DNA of 64,000 nucleotides, taken from Streptomyces sp. DSM 15324 (GTDB taxonomy: Bacteria; Actinomycetota; Actinomycetes; Streptomycetales; Streptomycetaceae). The position numbers and the translations under genes are program-made. This document shows, piece by piece, positions 26,680 through 37,122 of this stretch. The stretch is from positions 62,001 through 126,000 of the forward strand of contig NZ_KQ949027.1 in NCBI RefSeq assembly GCF_001514285.1. Direction: 5' to 3'. Numbering within the stretch: the stretch's first letter is position 1; each line of letters starts with the position of its first letter. A model generated the notes under the pieces. The model searched no databases and was not told the DNA's origin. It saw only the letters and a program-made list of their open reading frames with translations.

Positions 26680-27450
26680 GTGACCACCAGCCCCCTCGCC
26701 GAACGGTCCACCGCCGTGGCCGCACGCGCCACGGACCTGTCGAAGATCTACGGGCAGGGCGAGACCCAGGTGGTCGCCCTGGACCGGGTCTCCGTCGACT
26801 TCCGGCAGGCCGAGTTCACCGCGATCATGGGCCCCTCCGGGTCCGGCAAGTCCACCCTCATGCACTGCGTCGCCGGCCTCGACACCTTCTCCTCCGGCTC
26901 GGTGCGCATCGGCGAGACGGAACTCGGCTCGCTCAAGGACAAGCAGCTCACCAAGCTCCGCCGGGACAAGATCGGGTTCATCTTCCAGGCGTTCAACCTG
27001 CTGCCGACGCTCACCGCCCTGGAGAACATCACCCTCCCGATGGACATCGCCGGGCGGAAACCGGACAAGGAGTGGCTCGACTCGGTCATCGCGATGGTGG
27101 GCCTGAAGGACCGGCTGGACCACCGCCCCTCCCAGCTCTCCGGCGGACAGCAGCAGCGCGTCGCCGTCGCCCGCGCCCTGGCCTCCCGGCCCGAGATCAT
27201 CTTCGGCGACGAGCCGACCGGCAACCTCGACTCCCGCTCCGGCGCCGAGGTCCTCGGCTTCCTGCGCAACTCCGTGCGGGAACTGGGCCAGACGGTGGTG
27301 ATGGTGACCCACGACCCGGTGGCCGCGGCGTACGCGGACCGGGTGGTGTTCCTCGCGGACGGGCGGATCGTCGACGAGATGTACCGCCCGACGGCGGAGA
27401 CGGTCCTCGACTTCATGAAGCAGTTCGACGCGAAGGGCCGTACCAGCTGA
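26680..27450 (+). CDS. MacB/LolD-type ABC exporter, ATP-binding protein
   Basis: The 256-residue ATPase has Walker A GPSGSGKST, the family-specific stretch RRDKIGFIFQAFNLLPTLTA, signature LSGGQQQR and Walker B IIFGDEPTGNLDS. This is the LolD/MacB class that powers mechanotransmission and not substrate import. GTG 26680 has AGGAG ten bases upstream. Its stop overlaps the permease start by one base (TGATG). A paralogous pair lies at 49.8-53.2 kb. Confidence 0.92.
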   Translation: MTTSPLAERSTAVAARATDLSKIYGQGETQVVALDRVSVDFRQAEFTAIMGPSGSGKSTLMHCVAGLDTFSSGSVRIGETELGSLKDKQLTKLRRDKIGFIFQAFNLLPTLTALENITLPMDIAGRKPDKEWLDSVIAMVGLKDRLDHRPSQLSGGQQQRVAVARALASRPEIIFGDEPTGNLDSRSGAEVLGFLRNSVRELGQTVVMVTHDPVAAAYADRVVFLADGRIVDEMYRPTAETVLDFMKQFDAKGRTS

Positions 27451-29978
27451 TGTTCCGCACCGCCCTGCGCAACGTCCTCGCGCACAAGACCCGGCTCCTG
27501 ATGACCGTGCTCGCCGTGATGCTCGGCGTGGCCTTCGTCTCCGGGACCCTCGTCTTCACCAACACCCTCTCCCACGCCCTGCAGAACAGCTCCGCCAAGG
27601 GCTTCGACCAGGTCGACGTGGCCGTCACCGCCCAGCCCCAGCCGGACGTCGGCGACCGCATCGTCGCGACGCCCGACCTGACCGAGGCGCTGCGCGAGAA
27701 GAGCGCCCGGGTGCCCGGCGCCGCGTCCGCCATCGGGGTCGTCACCGGCTTCACCGCCGTCGCCGACAAGGACGGCAAGCTCGTCGGCGACGGCTTCCAG
27801 TCCCAGGGCGGCAACTACTGGGGCACCGACGACCCCCGCTACCCCCTCGCGGAGGGCAGGGCGCCGAAGGGCCCCGACGAGGTCGCCCTGGACTGGAAGA
27901 CCGCCGAGCGCACCGGCTACCGGGTCGGCGACCGGCTGCGGCTCTCCGTCGACGGACCGGTGCTCACGCCCACCGTCTCCGGCGTCTTCCGGACCGACGA
28001 CGGCAATGTCGCGGCCGGCGGCAGCCTCACCCTGTTCGACACCCCGACGGCGCAGAAACTGTTCGGCAAGGCGGGCGCGTACGACGAGATCGACGTGAAG
28101 GCCGCCGCCGGCACCACCCAGACCGAGCTGCGCAGGGCCCTGGACGCGGCGCTGCCGCGCGACCGGGTCGACACCGAGACCGGCAGGCAGCTCGCCGACC
28201 GGCAGGCCGAGTTCATCGCCTCCTCGATGAGCGGTCTCAAGCAGGGCCTGCTGGTGTTCGCCGGGATCGCGCTGTTCGTCGGCACGTTCATCATCGCCAA
28301 CACCTTCACCATGCTGGTCGCCCAGCGCACCAAGGAGCTGGCGCTGCTGCGCGCGGTCGGCGCCTCGCGCCGCCAGGTGACCCGGTCGGTGCTGATCGAG
28401 GCCTTCGTGGTGGGCCTGGTGGCCGGCGCGACCGGTCTGGTGGTCGGCATCGGCATCGGCGCCGGACTGCGCACCCTCATGGGCTCCCTTGGGGCGTCCG
28501 TCCCCGACGGACCGCTGATCGTGTCGGCGGGCACGGTCGCCGCCTCGTTCGCCGTCGGTGTGGTCATCACCGTGCTGGCCGCCTGGCTGCCCGGCCGCCG
28601 CGCCGCGAAGATCCCGCCGGTCGCCGCGATGAGCAGCCTGCACGCCAAGGCGACCACCAAGTCGCTGGTGCTGCGCAACACCTTGGGCGCACTGTTCTCT
28701 GCGGCGGGCGTGGCGACCGTCCTGTACGCGACGACGATGGACGGCTCGGACGGCCAGGCCCCGATGGGCTTCGGCGCGGTCCTGCTCATCATCGGTGTGT
28801 TCATCCTGACCCCGCTGCTGTCCCGTCCGCTGATCGCGGCCGCCGCGCCGGTCCTCAGGATCTTCGGGGTCTCCGGCCGGCTGGCCCGGCAGAACTCGGT
28901 GCGCAATCCGCGCCGTACGGCCGCCACCGCCTCGGCGCTGATGATCGGCCTCACCCTGATCACCGGGATGACGGTGATGGCGGGCAGTCTGCAGAAGTCG
29001 ATCGACAAGATGGCGTCCTCGGCGATCCGCGCCGACTACGTGGTGTCGATGGCGAACGGCAACCCGCTCTCCCCGGACATCGAGAAGAAGCTGACGTCGG
29101 CCGGGGGCGTGACCCTCAGCAGTCCGATGCGCAACGCGCCGGCCCGGATCGACGGCAGCACCGAGAACATCACCGGCGTGAACGGCTCCGCCTTCGGCGA
29201 GCTGACCGATCTGCCGGTCGACGACGGCAGGTTCGAGGTGGGCGGCACGAAGGTCGTCGTCGACGAGGAGACCGCGAAGTCGTTCGGCTGGAAAGCCGGT
29301 TCGGCGTTCCAGGTGGCGTACGAGGACGGGGCGAAGCAGCGGCTGACCGTCTCCGGGGTCTACCGGGCCAACGAGCTGTTCCGCGGGATCCTGCTCGACA
29401 CCGCGACGCTCACCCCGCACCAGGACTCCCCGGACGACATGCAGGTCATGGTGAAGACCTCCGGCGGCGCCTCCGACGCGGCCAAGGACCGGCTGGAGAA
29501 GGCCCTCGGCTCCAACCCGGGCGTCAAGGTGCAGAGCAAGCAGGACCTCTCCGACTCCATCGCTCAGATGTTCACCCTGATACTGAACATGCTCTACGGC
29601 CTGCTCGCGATGGCGGTGATCGTCGCCGTGCTCGGTGTCATCAACACGCTGGCGATGTCGGTCTTCGAGCGGTCGCAGGAGATCGGCATGCTGCGGGCGA
29701 TCGGCCTGGACCGCCGCGCGGTCAAGCGGATGGTCCGGCTGGAGTCCCTGGTCATCTCCCTGTTCGGCGGTGTGCTCGGCATCGGCCTGGGCGTGTTCTT
29801 CGGCTGGGCGGCCGGTGAGCTGCTCGGCACGAGGATGGCGACGTACGAACTCGTCCTGCCCTGGGACCGGATGGCCGTGTTCCTGCTGCTGGCCGCCGGG
29901 GTGGGCGTCCTCGCCGCGCTGTGGCCGGCCCGGCGGGCGGCCCGGCTGAACATGCTGGCGGCCATCAAGGCGGAGTAG
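27450..29978 (+). CDS. FtsX/MacB-type ABC permease (duplicated, two periplasmic domains)
   Basis: The 842-residue protein repeats the FtsX-like layout twice. A first helix (about 15-37) is followed by an extracellular domain (about 40-260), three helices, a short linker with helices (about 400-460), a second extracellular domain (about 520-700) and three C-terminal helices. Both halves contain the RAVGASRRQV / RAIGLDRRAV coupling motif after a helix. With the upstream ATPase it forms an exporter-like or sensing complex, possibly in envelope stress or peptide resistance (family knowledge, not shown here). A perfect terminator follows. Confidence 0.9.
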   Translation: MFRTALRNVLAHKTRLLMTVLAVMLGVAFVSGTLVFTNTLSHALQNSSAKGFDQVDVAVTAQPQPDVGDRIVATPDLTEALREKSARVPGAASAIGVVTGFTAVADKDGKLVGDGFQSQGGNYWGTDDPRYPLAEGRAPKGPDEVALDWKTAERTGYRVGDRLRLSVDGPVLTPTVSGVFRTDDGNVAAGGSLTLFDTPTAQKLFGKAGAYDEIDVKAAAGTTQTELRRALDAALPRDRVDTETGRQLADRQAEFIASSMSGLKQGLLVFAGIALFVGTFIIANTFTMLVAQRTKELALLRAVGASRRQVTRSVLIEAFVVGLVAGATGLVVGIGIGAGLRTLMGSLGASVPDGPLIVSAGTVAASFAVGVVITVLAAWLPGRRAAKIPPVAAMSSLHAKATTKSLVLRNTLGALFSAAGVATVLYATTMDGSDGQAPMGFGAVLLIIGVFILTPLLSRPLIAAAAPVLRIFGVSGRLARQNSVRNPRRTAATASALMIGLTLITGMTVMAGSLQKSIDKMASSAIRADYVVSMANGNPLSPDIEKKLTSAGGVTLSSPMRNAPARIDGSTENITGVNGSAFGELTDLPVDDGRFEVGGTKVVVDEETAKSFGWKAGSAFQVAYEDGAKQRLTVSGVYRANELFRGILLDTATLTPHQDSPDDMQVMVKTSGGASDAAKDRLEKALGSNPGVKVQSKQDLSDSIAQMFTLILNMLYGLLAMAVIVAVLGVINTLAMSVFERSQEIGMLRAIGLDRRAVKRMVRLESLVISLFGGVLGIGLGVFFGWAAGELLGTRMATYELVLPWDRMAVFLLLAAGVGVLAALWPARRAARLNMLAAIKAE

Positions 29979-29990
29979 CCGGCACCGGCA

Positions 29991-30022
29991 AGGGGCCCCG
30001 CGTCACGAGACGCGGGGCCCCT
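29991..30022 (+). terminator. Strong rho-independent terminator
   Basis: AGGGGCCCCGCGTC (29991-30004), loop ACGA, GACGCGGGGCCCCT (30009-30022), then CTTTTT: a perfect 14-bp stem with T-run, ending the first ABC operon. Confidence 0.95.
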
Positions 30023-30040
30023 CTTTTTCATGTCCGGGTG

Positions 30041-30120
30041 CGCTGATGCCGCCGTGCGCCGATGTCGCCGTGCGCTTGTGTTCCCATGCGCCTGTGTCCC
30101 CGTGCGCCTGTGTCCCCGTG
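30041..30120. repeat. Five tandem 16-base units
   Basis: Five head-to-tail units of exactly 16 bases occupy 80 bases; the last two are identical (CGCCTGTGTCCCCGTG) and the others differ by a few bases. They stop three bases before the stop codon of the minus-strand cyclopropane synthase gene. Confidence 0.92.
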
Positions 30121-30123
30121 CGC

Positions 30124-31413
30124 TCAGTTCCAGGTGCGGCTGCGCAGGGGCATCCCCGACTCCCCGGACTCGGGGGGCCGGACGGCGAGGACCTGGTTGA
30201 CGCCGATGCGGTTGCGTTCGAAGGCGACGGCGCAGGCGGCCATGTACAGCCGCCAGACCCGGGCCCGGCCGGCGCCGCTCAGCCGTACGGCGCGCCGCCA
30301 GTCGTCGTCCAGGCGGGCCACCCAGCGGCGCAGGGTGAGGGCGTAGTGCTCGCGCAGGGACTCCACGTCCCGGACCTCGAAGCCGGCCCGTTCGAGCTGG
30401 GTCACGGTGGTGCCGATCGGGGCCAGTTCGCCGTCCGGGAAGACGTAGGCGTCGATGAACCCGTCGAGTTCGTAGGCGGCCTCGTCGCGCTCGGGCCGGC
30501 GGGCGATCTGGTGGTTGAGGAGCCGCCCGCCGGGAGCGAGCAGGCCGTACAGGTCGCTCGCGTACTCCAGGTACTTGTCGGCGCCCACGTGCTCGGCCAT
30601 GCCGATGGAGGAGATCGCGTCGTACGGCCCGTCGGTGACGTCCCGGTAGTCCTGCACCCGGATCTCGATCCGGTCGGTGAGGCCGGCGTCGGCGACGCGC
30701 TTGCGGGCGTAGGCCGCCTGCTCCTGGGAGAGGGTGATCCCGACGACCCGGACGCCGTGCTCGCGGGCCGCGTGGACGGCCATGGACCCCCAGCCGCAGC
30801 CGACGTCGAGCAGACGCTGATCCGGCTTCAGGGCGAGTTTGCGGCAGACGAGTTCGAGCTTGTCGTGCTGGGCCTGTTCGAGGGTGGCGCCGGGGGCCGG
30901 CCAGTAGGCGCAGGAGTACACCATGGACGGGCCGAGGACGATCTCGTAGAAGTCGTTGCCGACGTCGTAGTGGTGGCTGATGGCCTGTCGGTCGGTGCGG
31001 CGGGTGTGGCGGTGCCGGGTGCGGCGCACCTCCTCGCGGGGCGGGGCGGGCGGCAGCGGAGGGCCGGCCATCTTCAGCAGCGCCAGGGCGGCCGCGCGGA
31101 ACCCGGGGTCGCCCAGGGCCCGGACGAGGCCGGGGGCGTCGTCGCCGCGCTCCCAGACGAGCCCCGAGAGCAGGTCCATGGCGACGAAGAGGTCGCCCTC
31201 GATCTCCAGGTCCCCGGCGACCCAGGCGCGGGCCAGGCCGAGTTCACCGGGCTTGAACACCATACGGCGCAGGGCTCGGCGATTGCGTACGACCAGCGCG
31301 GGCGCCCCGGGCGGACCCGCCTGCGAACCGTCCCAGGCGCGGATGCGCATCGGGAGCGGGGCACCCAGCAGCTGTTCGACGATCGCGTGGAGCCGCGGCG
31401 CGGCATCGGCCAT
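30124..31413 (-). CDS. cfa: Cyclopropane-fatty-acyl-phospholipid synthase
   Basis: The enzyme transfers a methylene from S-adenosylmethionine to unsaturated acyl chains in membrane lipids. The 429-residue product has an N-terminal lipid-binding region, HHYDVGNDFYEIVLGPSMVYSC split as HHYDVGNDFYEIVLG and PSMVYSC, the SAM motif LLDVGCGWGSMA, and SIGMAEHVG with the conserved Glu/His. ATG 31413 follows GGAGG. It could also be a related mycolic-acid-type methyltransferase, but Streptomyces lack mycolates. Confidence 0.9.
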   Translation of the reverse strand: MADAAPRLHAIVEQLLGAPLPMRIRAWDGSQAGPPGAPALVVRNRRALRRMVFKPGELGLARAWVAGDLEIEGDLFVAMDLLSGLVWERGDDAPGLVRALGDPGFRAAALALLKMAGPPLPPAPPREEVRRTRHRHTRRTDRQAISHHYDVGNDFYEIVLGPSMVYSCAYWPAPGATLEQAQHDKLELVCRKLALKPDQRLLDVGCGWGSMAVHAAREHGVRVVGITLSQEQAAYARKRVADAGLTDRIEIRVQDYRDVTDGPYDAISSIGMAEHVGADKYLEYASDLYGLLAPGGRLLNHQIARRPERDEAAYELDGFIDAYVFPDGELAPIGTTVTQLERAGFEVRDVESLREHYALTLRRWVARLDDDWRRAVRLSGAGRARVWRLYMAACAVAFERNRIGVNQVLAVRPPESGESGMPLRSRTWN

Positions 31414-31550
31414 GGAGCACACCTCCGTGACGGTGATCCCGGACTGTCCGGATTCCACGTAAACACGGAAGGTGCCCGAGTTCAGTCCCGCGCGGCCGGT
31501 ACGTCCGGGCAAAAAGAGGTGCGGACGCCACGGGTACGGCTGGACGGCCG

Positions 31551-31588
31551 AAGGGGCCGCCCGCACCACGGATGGCGGGCGGCCCCTT
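31551..31588 (-). terminator. Strong hairpin terminator of ndh
   Basis: AAGGGGCCGCCCGC (31551-31564) and GCGGGCGGCCCCTT (31575-31588) form a perfect 14-bp stem with a 10-base loop, 22 bases after the ndh stop on the minus strand. Confidence 0.88.
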
Positions 31589-31610
31589 CGGGTCGTTCAG
31601 GGGGTGGAGA

Positions 31611-32996
31611 TCAGGAGGCCTTGGCCTTCTCGTTCTCCGGCTTGGCGGCGGCCGGGGCCGGGGCGGGCTTGGCGGCCTCGTAGAACTCCTCGCGGGGGTT
31701 CTCCATCGCGCCGAGGGAGACGACCTCGCGCTTGAGGAACATGCCGAGGGTCCAGTCGGCGAAGATGCGGATCTTGCGGTTCCAGGTCGGCATCGCCAGA
31801 CCGTGGTAGCCACGGTGCATGTACCAGGCGAGACGGCCCTTGAGCTTGATCTTCATCTTGCCCATGACGATCATCGCGACGCCCTTGTGAAGGCCGAGAC
31901 CGGCCACCGCACCCTTGTTGGAGTGCTCGTAGTCCTTCTGCGGGAAGCCCCGCATGCCGGAGACCACGTTGTCGCCGAGGACCTTGGCCTGGCGCAGCGC
32001 GTGCTGGGCGTTCGGCGGGCACCAGGCGTTCTCGACACCGGCCTTGCGGGCGGCGACGTCGGGGACCTGGGCGTTGTCGCCGGCGGCCCAGATGTAGTCG
32101 GTGCCCTGGACCTGGAGGGTCGGGGCGGTGTCGACGTGACCGCGGGGGCCGAGCGGAAGGCCGTAGCGGGCCAGGACCGGGTTCGGCTTGACGCCGGCGG
32201 TCCACACGATGGTGTTGGAGTCGACCTCGAGGCCGTTCTTCAGCACGACGTGGCCGTCGACGCAGGAGTCCATGGAGGTGGAGAGGTAGATCTCCACGCC
32301 GCGGGCCTCGAGGTGCTCCTTGCCGTACTGGCCGAGCTTGGGGCCGACCTCGGGCAGGATCTTGTCGGCGGCGTCGACGAGGATGAACCGCATGTCCTCG
32401 CGGGACACCGTCTTGTAGTACTTGGCCGCGTCGCGGGCCATGTCCTCGACCTCACCGATGGTCTCCGCACCGGCGAAGCCGCCGCCGATGAAGACGAAGG
32501 TGAGCGCCTTGCGGCGGATCTCCTCGTCGGTGGTGGAGTCGGCCTTGTCGAGCTGTTCGAGGACGTGGTTGCGCAGGCCGATGGCCTCCTCGACGCCCTT
32601 CATGCCGATGCCCTGCTCGGCGAGGCCGGGGATCGGGAAGGTGCGGGAGACCGCGCCGAGCGCGATCACCAGGTAGTCGAAGGGCAGCTCGTACGCCTCA
32701 CCGACCAGCGGGGAGATCGTGGCCACCTTGCGGTCCTGGTCGATGGTGGTGACCCGGCCGGTGAGGACCTCCGCCTTGGGCAGCACGCGTCGCAGCGGGA
32801 CGACGACGTGGCGCGGGGAGATGTTGCCGGCGGCGGTTTCGGGGAGGAAGGGCTGGTAGGTCATGTACGACCGGGGGTCGACGACCGTGACGGTCGCCTC
32901 GCCGTAGCGCATCTTCTTGAGGATGCGCCGAGCTGCGTACAGGCCTACGTACCCACCGCCTACTACGAGGATCCTGGGACGCTCCGTGGTGCTCAT
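31611..32996 (-). CDS. ndh: Type II NADH dehydrogenase
   Basis: NDH-2 passes electrons from NADH to menaquinone without pumping protons. The 461-residue protein has the FAD Rossmann motif ILVVGGGYVGLYAARRI near the N-terminus, the NADH motif FVFIGGGFAGAETIGE near residue 170, the second FAD contact WAAGDNAQVPD and an amphipathic C-terminus ending in an Ala/Lys/Pro-rich tail. ATG 32996 is chosen by family N-termini; the ribosome site is weak. The 435-base upstream region holds two sequences resembling Rex operators, which fits redox control of respiration. Confidence 0.92.
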   Translation of the reverse strand: MSTTERPRILVVGGGYVGLYAARRILKKMRYGEATVTVVDPRSYMTYQPFLPETAAGNISPRHVVVPLRRVLPKAEVLTGRVTTIDQDRKVATISPLVGEAYELPFDYLVIALGAVSRTFPIPGLAEQGIGMKGVEEAIGLRNHVLEQLDKADSTTDEEIRRKALTFVFIGGGFAGAETIGEVEDMARDAAKYYKTVSREDMRFILVDAADKILPEVGPKLGQYGKEHLEARGVEIYLSTSMDSCVDGHVVLKNGLEVDSNTIVWTAGVKPNPVLARYGLPLGPRGHVDTAPTLQVQGTDYIWAAGDNAQVPDVAARKAGVENAWCPPNAQHALRQAKVLGDNVVSGMRGFPQKDYEHSNKGAVAGLGLHKGVAMIVMGKMKIKLKGRLAWYMHRGYHGLAMPTWNRKIRIFADWTLGMFLKREVVSLGAMENPREEFYEAAKPAPAPAAAKPENEKAKAS

Positions 32997-33043
32997 GGCA
33001 TCGAGTATCCACCCGCCCGAGGGGGGCCGCTCGTGCGCCCCTT

Positions 33044-33055
33044 CACAAGCTTGTG
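33044..33055. promoter_or_regulatory. Perfect 12-bp palindrome upstream of ndh
   Basis: CACAAGCTTGTG lies about 50 bases before the ndh start. It may be a protein site or an RNA element in the leader. Confidence 0.35.
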
Positions 33056-33236
33056 GAGGGTGTGTGCTATCCTCCGCGACCCGCGTGATCCACATCATGG
33101 CGCCAAGGGGGAACCAGCGGGCGGGGCGAGGCGTTGTCAATGCCGCGTGAGCTGCCTCTCCGGGTGTCCGGGGGTGGGGTGAGGGGTCGGAAACACCCCT
33201 GGGGCGGACCTCCTCGAAACGTCCGTGCGCGCCTCT

Positions 33237-33252
33237 TTTGAACACGTTCACA
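33237..33252. promoter_or_regulatory. Rex-operator-like site 1
   Basis: TTTGAA-CACG-TTCACA matches the S. coelicolor Rex operator TGTGAACGCGTTCACA at 11 of 12 arm positions with the same 4-base centre spacing. It lies about 240 bases before the ndh start. Confidence 0.5.
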
Positions 33253-33316
33253 CGGGTGTTGGCCCCCCGGAAGGGTCAACCGGCCCTCATGGGGCGCCCA
33301 CCAGGGCCCAATTCCT

Positions 33317-33332
33317 TGTGAAGAACTTCACG
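33317..33332. promoter_or_regulatory. Rex-operator-like site 2
   Basis: TGTGAA-GAAC-TTCACG matches the Rex operator arms at 11 of 12 positions. It is 80 bases (centre to centre) from site 1, so both could lie on one face of the DNA helix. Confidence 0.5.
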
Positions 33333-33431
33333 AACTTTCCCGGAGGGGTGTCGTGGAGAACCGTTTCGGGCCACCACGAGCACCCCGCCGCCACGCTCAT
33401 ACGTCATTCGGGCTGCTCAGCAGAGTGCCCC

Positions 33432-34391
33432 CTACAGGGTCCCCGGGGCTCCCGCCACCGACCACGCGATGCCGTCGAGGATGTCGTGCTCGCTCACCAC
33501 GACCTCCCGCGCGCCGATCCTTTCCATGATCGACAGCAGCACGAGGGCGCCCGCCGCGATCACGTCCACCCGGCCCGGGTGCATCGAGCCGATCGCCGCG
33601 CGCTCGGCGTGGGTGGAGCGCAGCAGCCACTCGGTGATCTCCCGGACCCCGGCGTGGGAGACGCGCGAGTGGTGGATGGCCACCGAGTCGTAGGCGGGCA
33701 GCTCCTGCGCGATGGCCGAGACCGTCGTCACGGAGCCCGCGAGGCCCACCAGCGTGTGCGCCTCGCGCAGCGGGACGGTCTCCTCGGCGAGGTCCAGGGC
33801 CGCCTCGATGTCGGCGCGCATCGCCGCGATCTGCTCCGCGCTCGGCGGGTCGGTGACCTCGCCGTCCACCACGAGGTGCCGCTCGGTCATCCGCACACAG
33901 CCGACGTCCACCGAGCGGGCCGCCCGTACGTGCTCCTCGCCGACGACGAACTCCGTGGAGCCGCCGCCGATGTCCACCACCAGATAGGGGCGGGCGAGGT
34001 CCGTACGGCCCTTGAGCTCCTTCGTGGCGCCCGTGAAGGAGAACTCGGCCTCCTGCTCGCCCGTGATGACCTCGGGCTCGACGCCCAGGATGTCCAGCAC
34101 GCCCCGGACGAACTCGTCGCGGTTCTCGGCGTCCCGGGAGGCGGAGGTGGCGACGAACCGCAGCCGCTGCGCGCCCAGCTCCTTGATCACCGCCGCGTAC
34201 TCCCGGCACGCGGCGAAGGTCCGCTCCAGCGCCTCGGGCGCCAGCCGGCCGGTGCGGTCGACGCCCTGGCCGAGGCGGACGATCGTCATACGGCGGTCGA
34301 GGTCGACCAGTTCGCCCGTCTCCGGGTCGGCGTCGGCGACGAGGAGGCGGATGGAGTTCGTACCGCAGTCGATGGCGGCGACACGGGTCAC
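33432..34391 (-). CDS. ppx: Ppx/GppA exopolyphosphatase
   Basis: The 319-residue protein belongs to the ASKHA phosphatase fold that degrades polyphosphate or pppGpp. The first phosphate motif AAIDCGTNSIRLLVAD is at the N-terminus, and VVDIGGGSTEFV (second phosphate motif) and VGLAGSVTTVSA are present. It is short, lacking the C-terminal HD domain of the long Ppx/GppA forms. GTG 34391 overlaps the DUF501 stop as GTGA, so the two are coupled. Confidence 0.92.
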   Translation of the reverse strand: MTRVAAIDCGTNSIRLLVADADPETGELVDLDRRMTIVRLGQGVDRTGRLAPEALERTFAACREYAAVIKELGAQRLRFVATSASRDAENRDEFVRGVLDILGVEPEVITGEQEAEFSFTGATKELKGRTDLARPYLVVDIGGGSTEFVVGEEHVRAARSVDVGCVRMTERHLVVDGEVTDPPSAEQIAAMRADIEAALDLAEETVPLREAHTLVGLAGSVTTVSAIAQELPAYDSVAIHHSRVSHAGVREITEWLLRSTHAERAAIGSMHPGRVDVIAAGALVLLSIMERIGAREVVVSEHDILDGIAWSVAGAPGTL

Positions 34392-34993
34392 CGCTCGTCT
34401 CCGTCCACCGGCTTGAAGGCGAAGTGACCGGAGCCGTCCTCGGAGGTCTCCACCTGCCACCCCTCGCCGGACGGCGCACCGGGCAGGGTGACGCACGTCC
34501 CCTTGGCCCACCACTGCGGCAGCATGGCGAGCGCCTCGTCGCCGAGCGGGTTCACCCCCGGGCCCGCCGCCAGGGAGTGCGCCACGAGCACGTGCAGGCA
34601 CTTCACCCGGTCCGGCATGCCGCCCGCGCTCGGGAAGCCCTTCAGCTCCTCGATCTCGTCCCGGCGCCGGACGTAGTCCTCGTGGGCGGCGCGGTAGGCG
34701 GCCGCGAGCTCCGGGTCGCTCTGCAGCCGCTCCGTCATCTCCTTCATCACGCCGTTCGCCTCGAGCGTGCCGATCGCGGAGTTCGCCTTGGGGCACGTCA
34801 GGTAGTACAGCGTCGGGAAGGGGGTGCCATCGGGCAGCCGGGGCGCCGTCTCGACGACGTCCGGCTGACCGCACGGGCAGCGGTGCGCGATCGCGCGCAG
34901 TCCGCGCGGCGGGCGGCCGAGCTGCTGCTTGAAGGCCTCGACGTCGGCGTCGGTGGGCTCGGTGCGCGGGGTGGTCGGCGGGGGCGTTTCCAT
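34388..34993 (-). CDS. DUF501 family protein
   Basis: The 201-residue protein contains the DUF501 cysteine motifs HRCPCGQPDVVET and LYYLTCPKANSAIGTLEA, perhaps a metal site. It is always found next to divIC and ppx in actinobacteria, as here (26 bases after divIC, overlapping ppx). The ATG at 34993 has no strong ribosome site. Function unknown. Confidence 0.85.
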   Translation of the reverse strand: METPPPTTPRTEPTDADVEAFKQQLGRPPRGLRAIAHRCPCGQPDVVETAPRLPDGTPFPTLYYLTCPKANSAIGTLEANGVMKEMTERLQSDPELAAAYRAAHEDYVRRRDEIEELKGFPSAGGMPDRVKCLHVLVAHSLAAGPGVNPLGDEALAMLPQWWAKGTCVTLPGAPSGEGWQVETSEDGSGHFAFKPVDGDER

Positions 34994-35019
34994 GCTTGGA
35001 GGACTGTCTCTCTGTCGGT

Positions 35020-35496
35020 TCACTGGTCGGAGGCGTCGGACTTGTCGACCCCGTCCCAGACGTTGGAGTACCAGGGGCGGTCGGCCGCCCCGAGGTCGGC
35101 GCGGGCCTTCTTGACCGCGTCGGGGTCGATCACGATGAAGCCGGTCTCCCCCGGCATCACATAGTGCAGGCGCTCCCGGATCTGCTGCTCGGCGTACGCG
35201 TCGTCCTGCCAGCGAGCCTTGAGGTCGCGCAGCTGTTCCACCCGTCGGGTGGCCTCGGCCTTCTCCCGCTCCAGATCGGCGATGTCCGCGCGCTGCGAGA
35301 CGTACTGCCGCATCGGGTAGGCGAGAGCGACGATCAGGGTGCACAGGACCAGCGCGAGCAGCGCGGCGCGGCCGGTCAGACGGGAGCGGCGGGCCTGGCG
35401 CTTGGTCTGGGAGCGGTAGACGCGGGCCGCGGTCTGCTCGCCGAGCACCCGCAGTCTCGTCGCGGTGGAGAAACGGTCCCGGTCCCTCGCGGCCAT
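35020..35496 (-). CDS. divIC: Septum formation initiator (DivIC/FtsB)
   Basis: The 158-residue bitopic protein has a basic cytoplasmic N-terminus, one transmembrane segment (about 43-63), and a coiled coil (about 70-100, ADIADLEREKAEATRRVEQL) followed by an extracytoplasmic region with RERLHYVMPGE. It is the FtsB/DivIC partner of FtsL and FtsQ/DivIB in the division complex. ATG 35496 has GGGAGG about 11 bases upstream. Its position downstream of eno is the usual actinobacterial order. Confidence 0.92.
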   Translation of the reverse strand: MAARDRDRFSTATRLRVLGEQTAARVYRSQTKRQARRSRLTGRAALLALVLCTLIVALAYPMRQYVSQRADIADLEREKAEATRRVEQLRDLKARWQDDAYAEQQIRERLHYVMPGETGFIVIDPDAVKKARADLGAADRPWYSNVWDGVDKSDASDQ

Positions 35497-35524
35497 CGGC
35501 TTCGCGCCTCCCCTTTCACACGCG

Positions 35525-35569
35525 CGTACGTCCCCGCACACGGTACGGGACCGAGTACGGGGACGTACG
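35525..35569 (-). terminator. Hairpin between eno and divIC
   Basis: CGTACGTCCCCG (35525-35536) and CGGGGACGTACG (35558-35569) form a perfect 12-bp stem with a 21-base loop. It may terminate eno or act in the divIC promoter region. The remaining bases to 35698 contain loosely repeated GACTGTGCCTG segments. Confidence 0.5.
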
Positions 35570-35698
35570 TACGACTGGCTGTCGCTTGACCCGGGCCGGG
35601 TCAGCCCTCGGGCACTGCGCGCTCCTGTGCCCACGGGTCCTGCCTGCCGCTTCGCCTACTGACTGTGCCTGCCGGCTCTGCCGACTGGCTGTGCCTGG

Positions 35699-37063
<1,365 letters not shown>

Positions 37064-37122
37064 CTAGAGCCTAACCGCCCCGGGGCCCGCGGCAGCCGAC
37101 CGACCGCCCCGTGGACAAACTG

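Noticed and set aside
30041-30120. CRISPR or binding-site array for a known regulator
   Set aside because: Units have no spacers and no known consensus.
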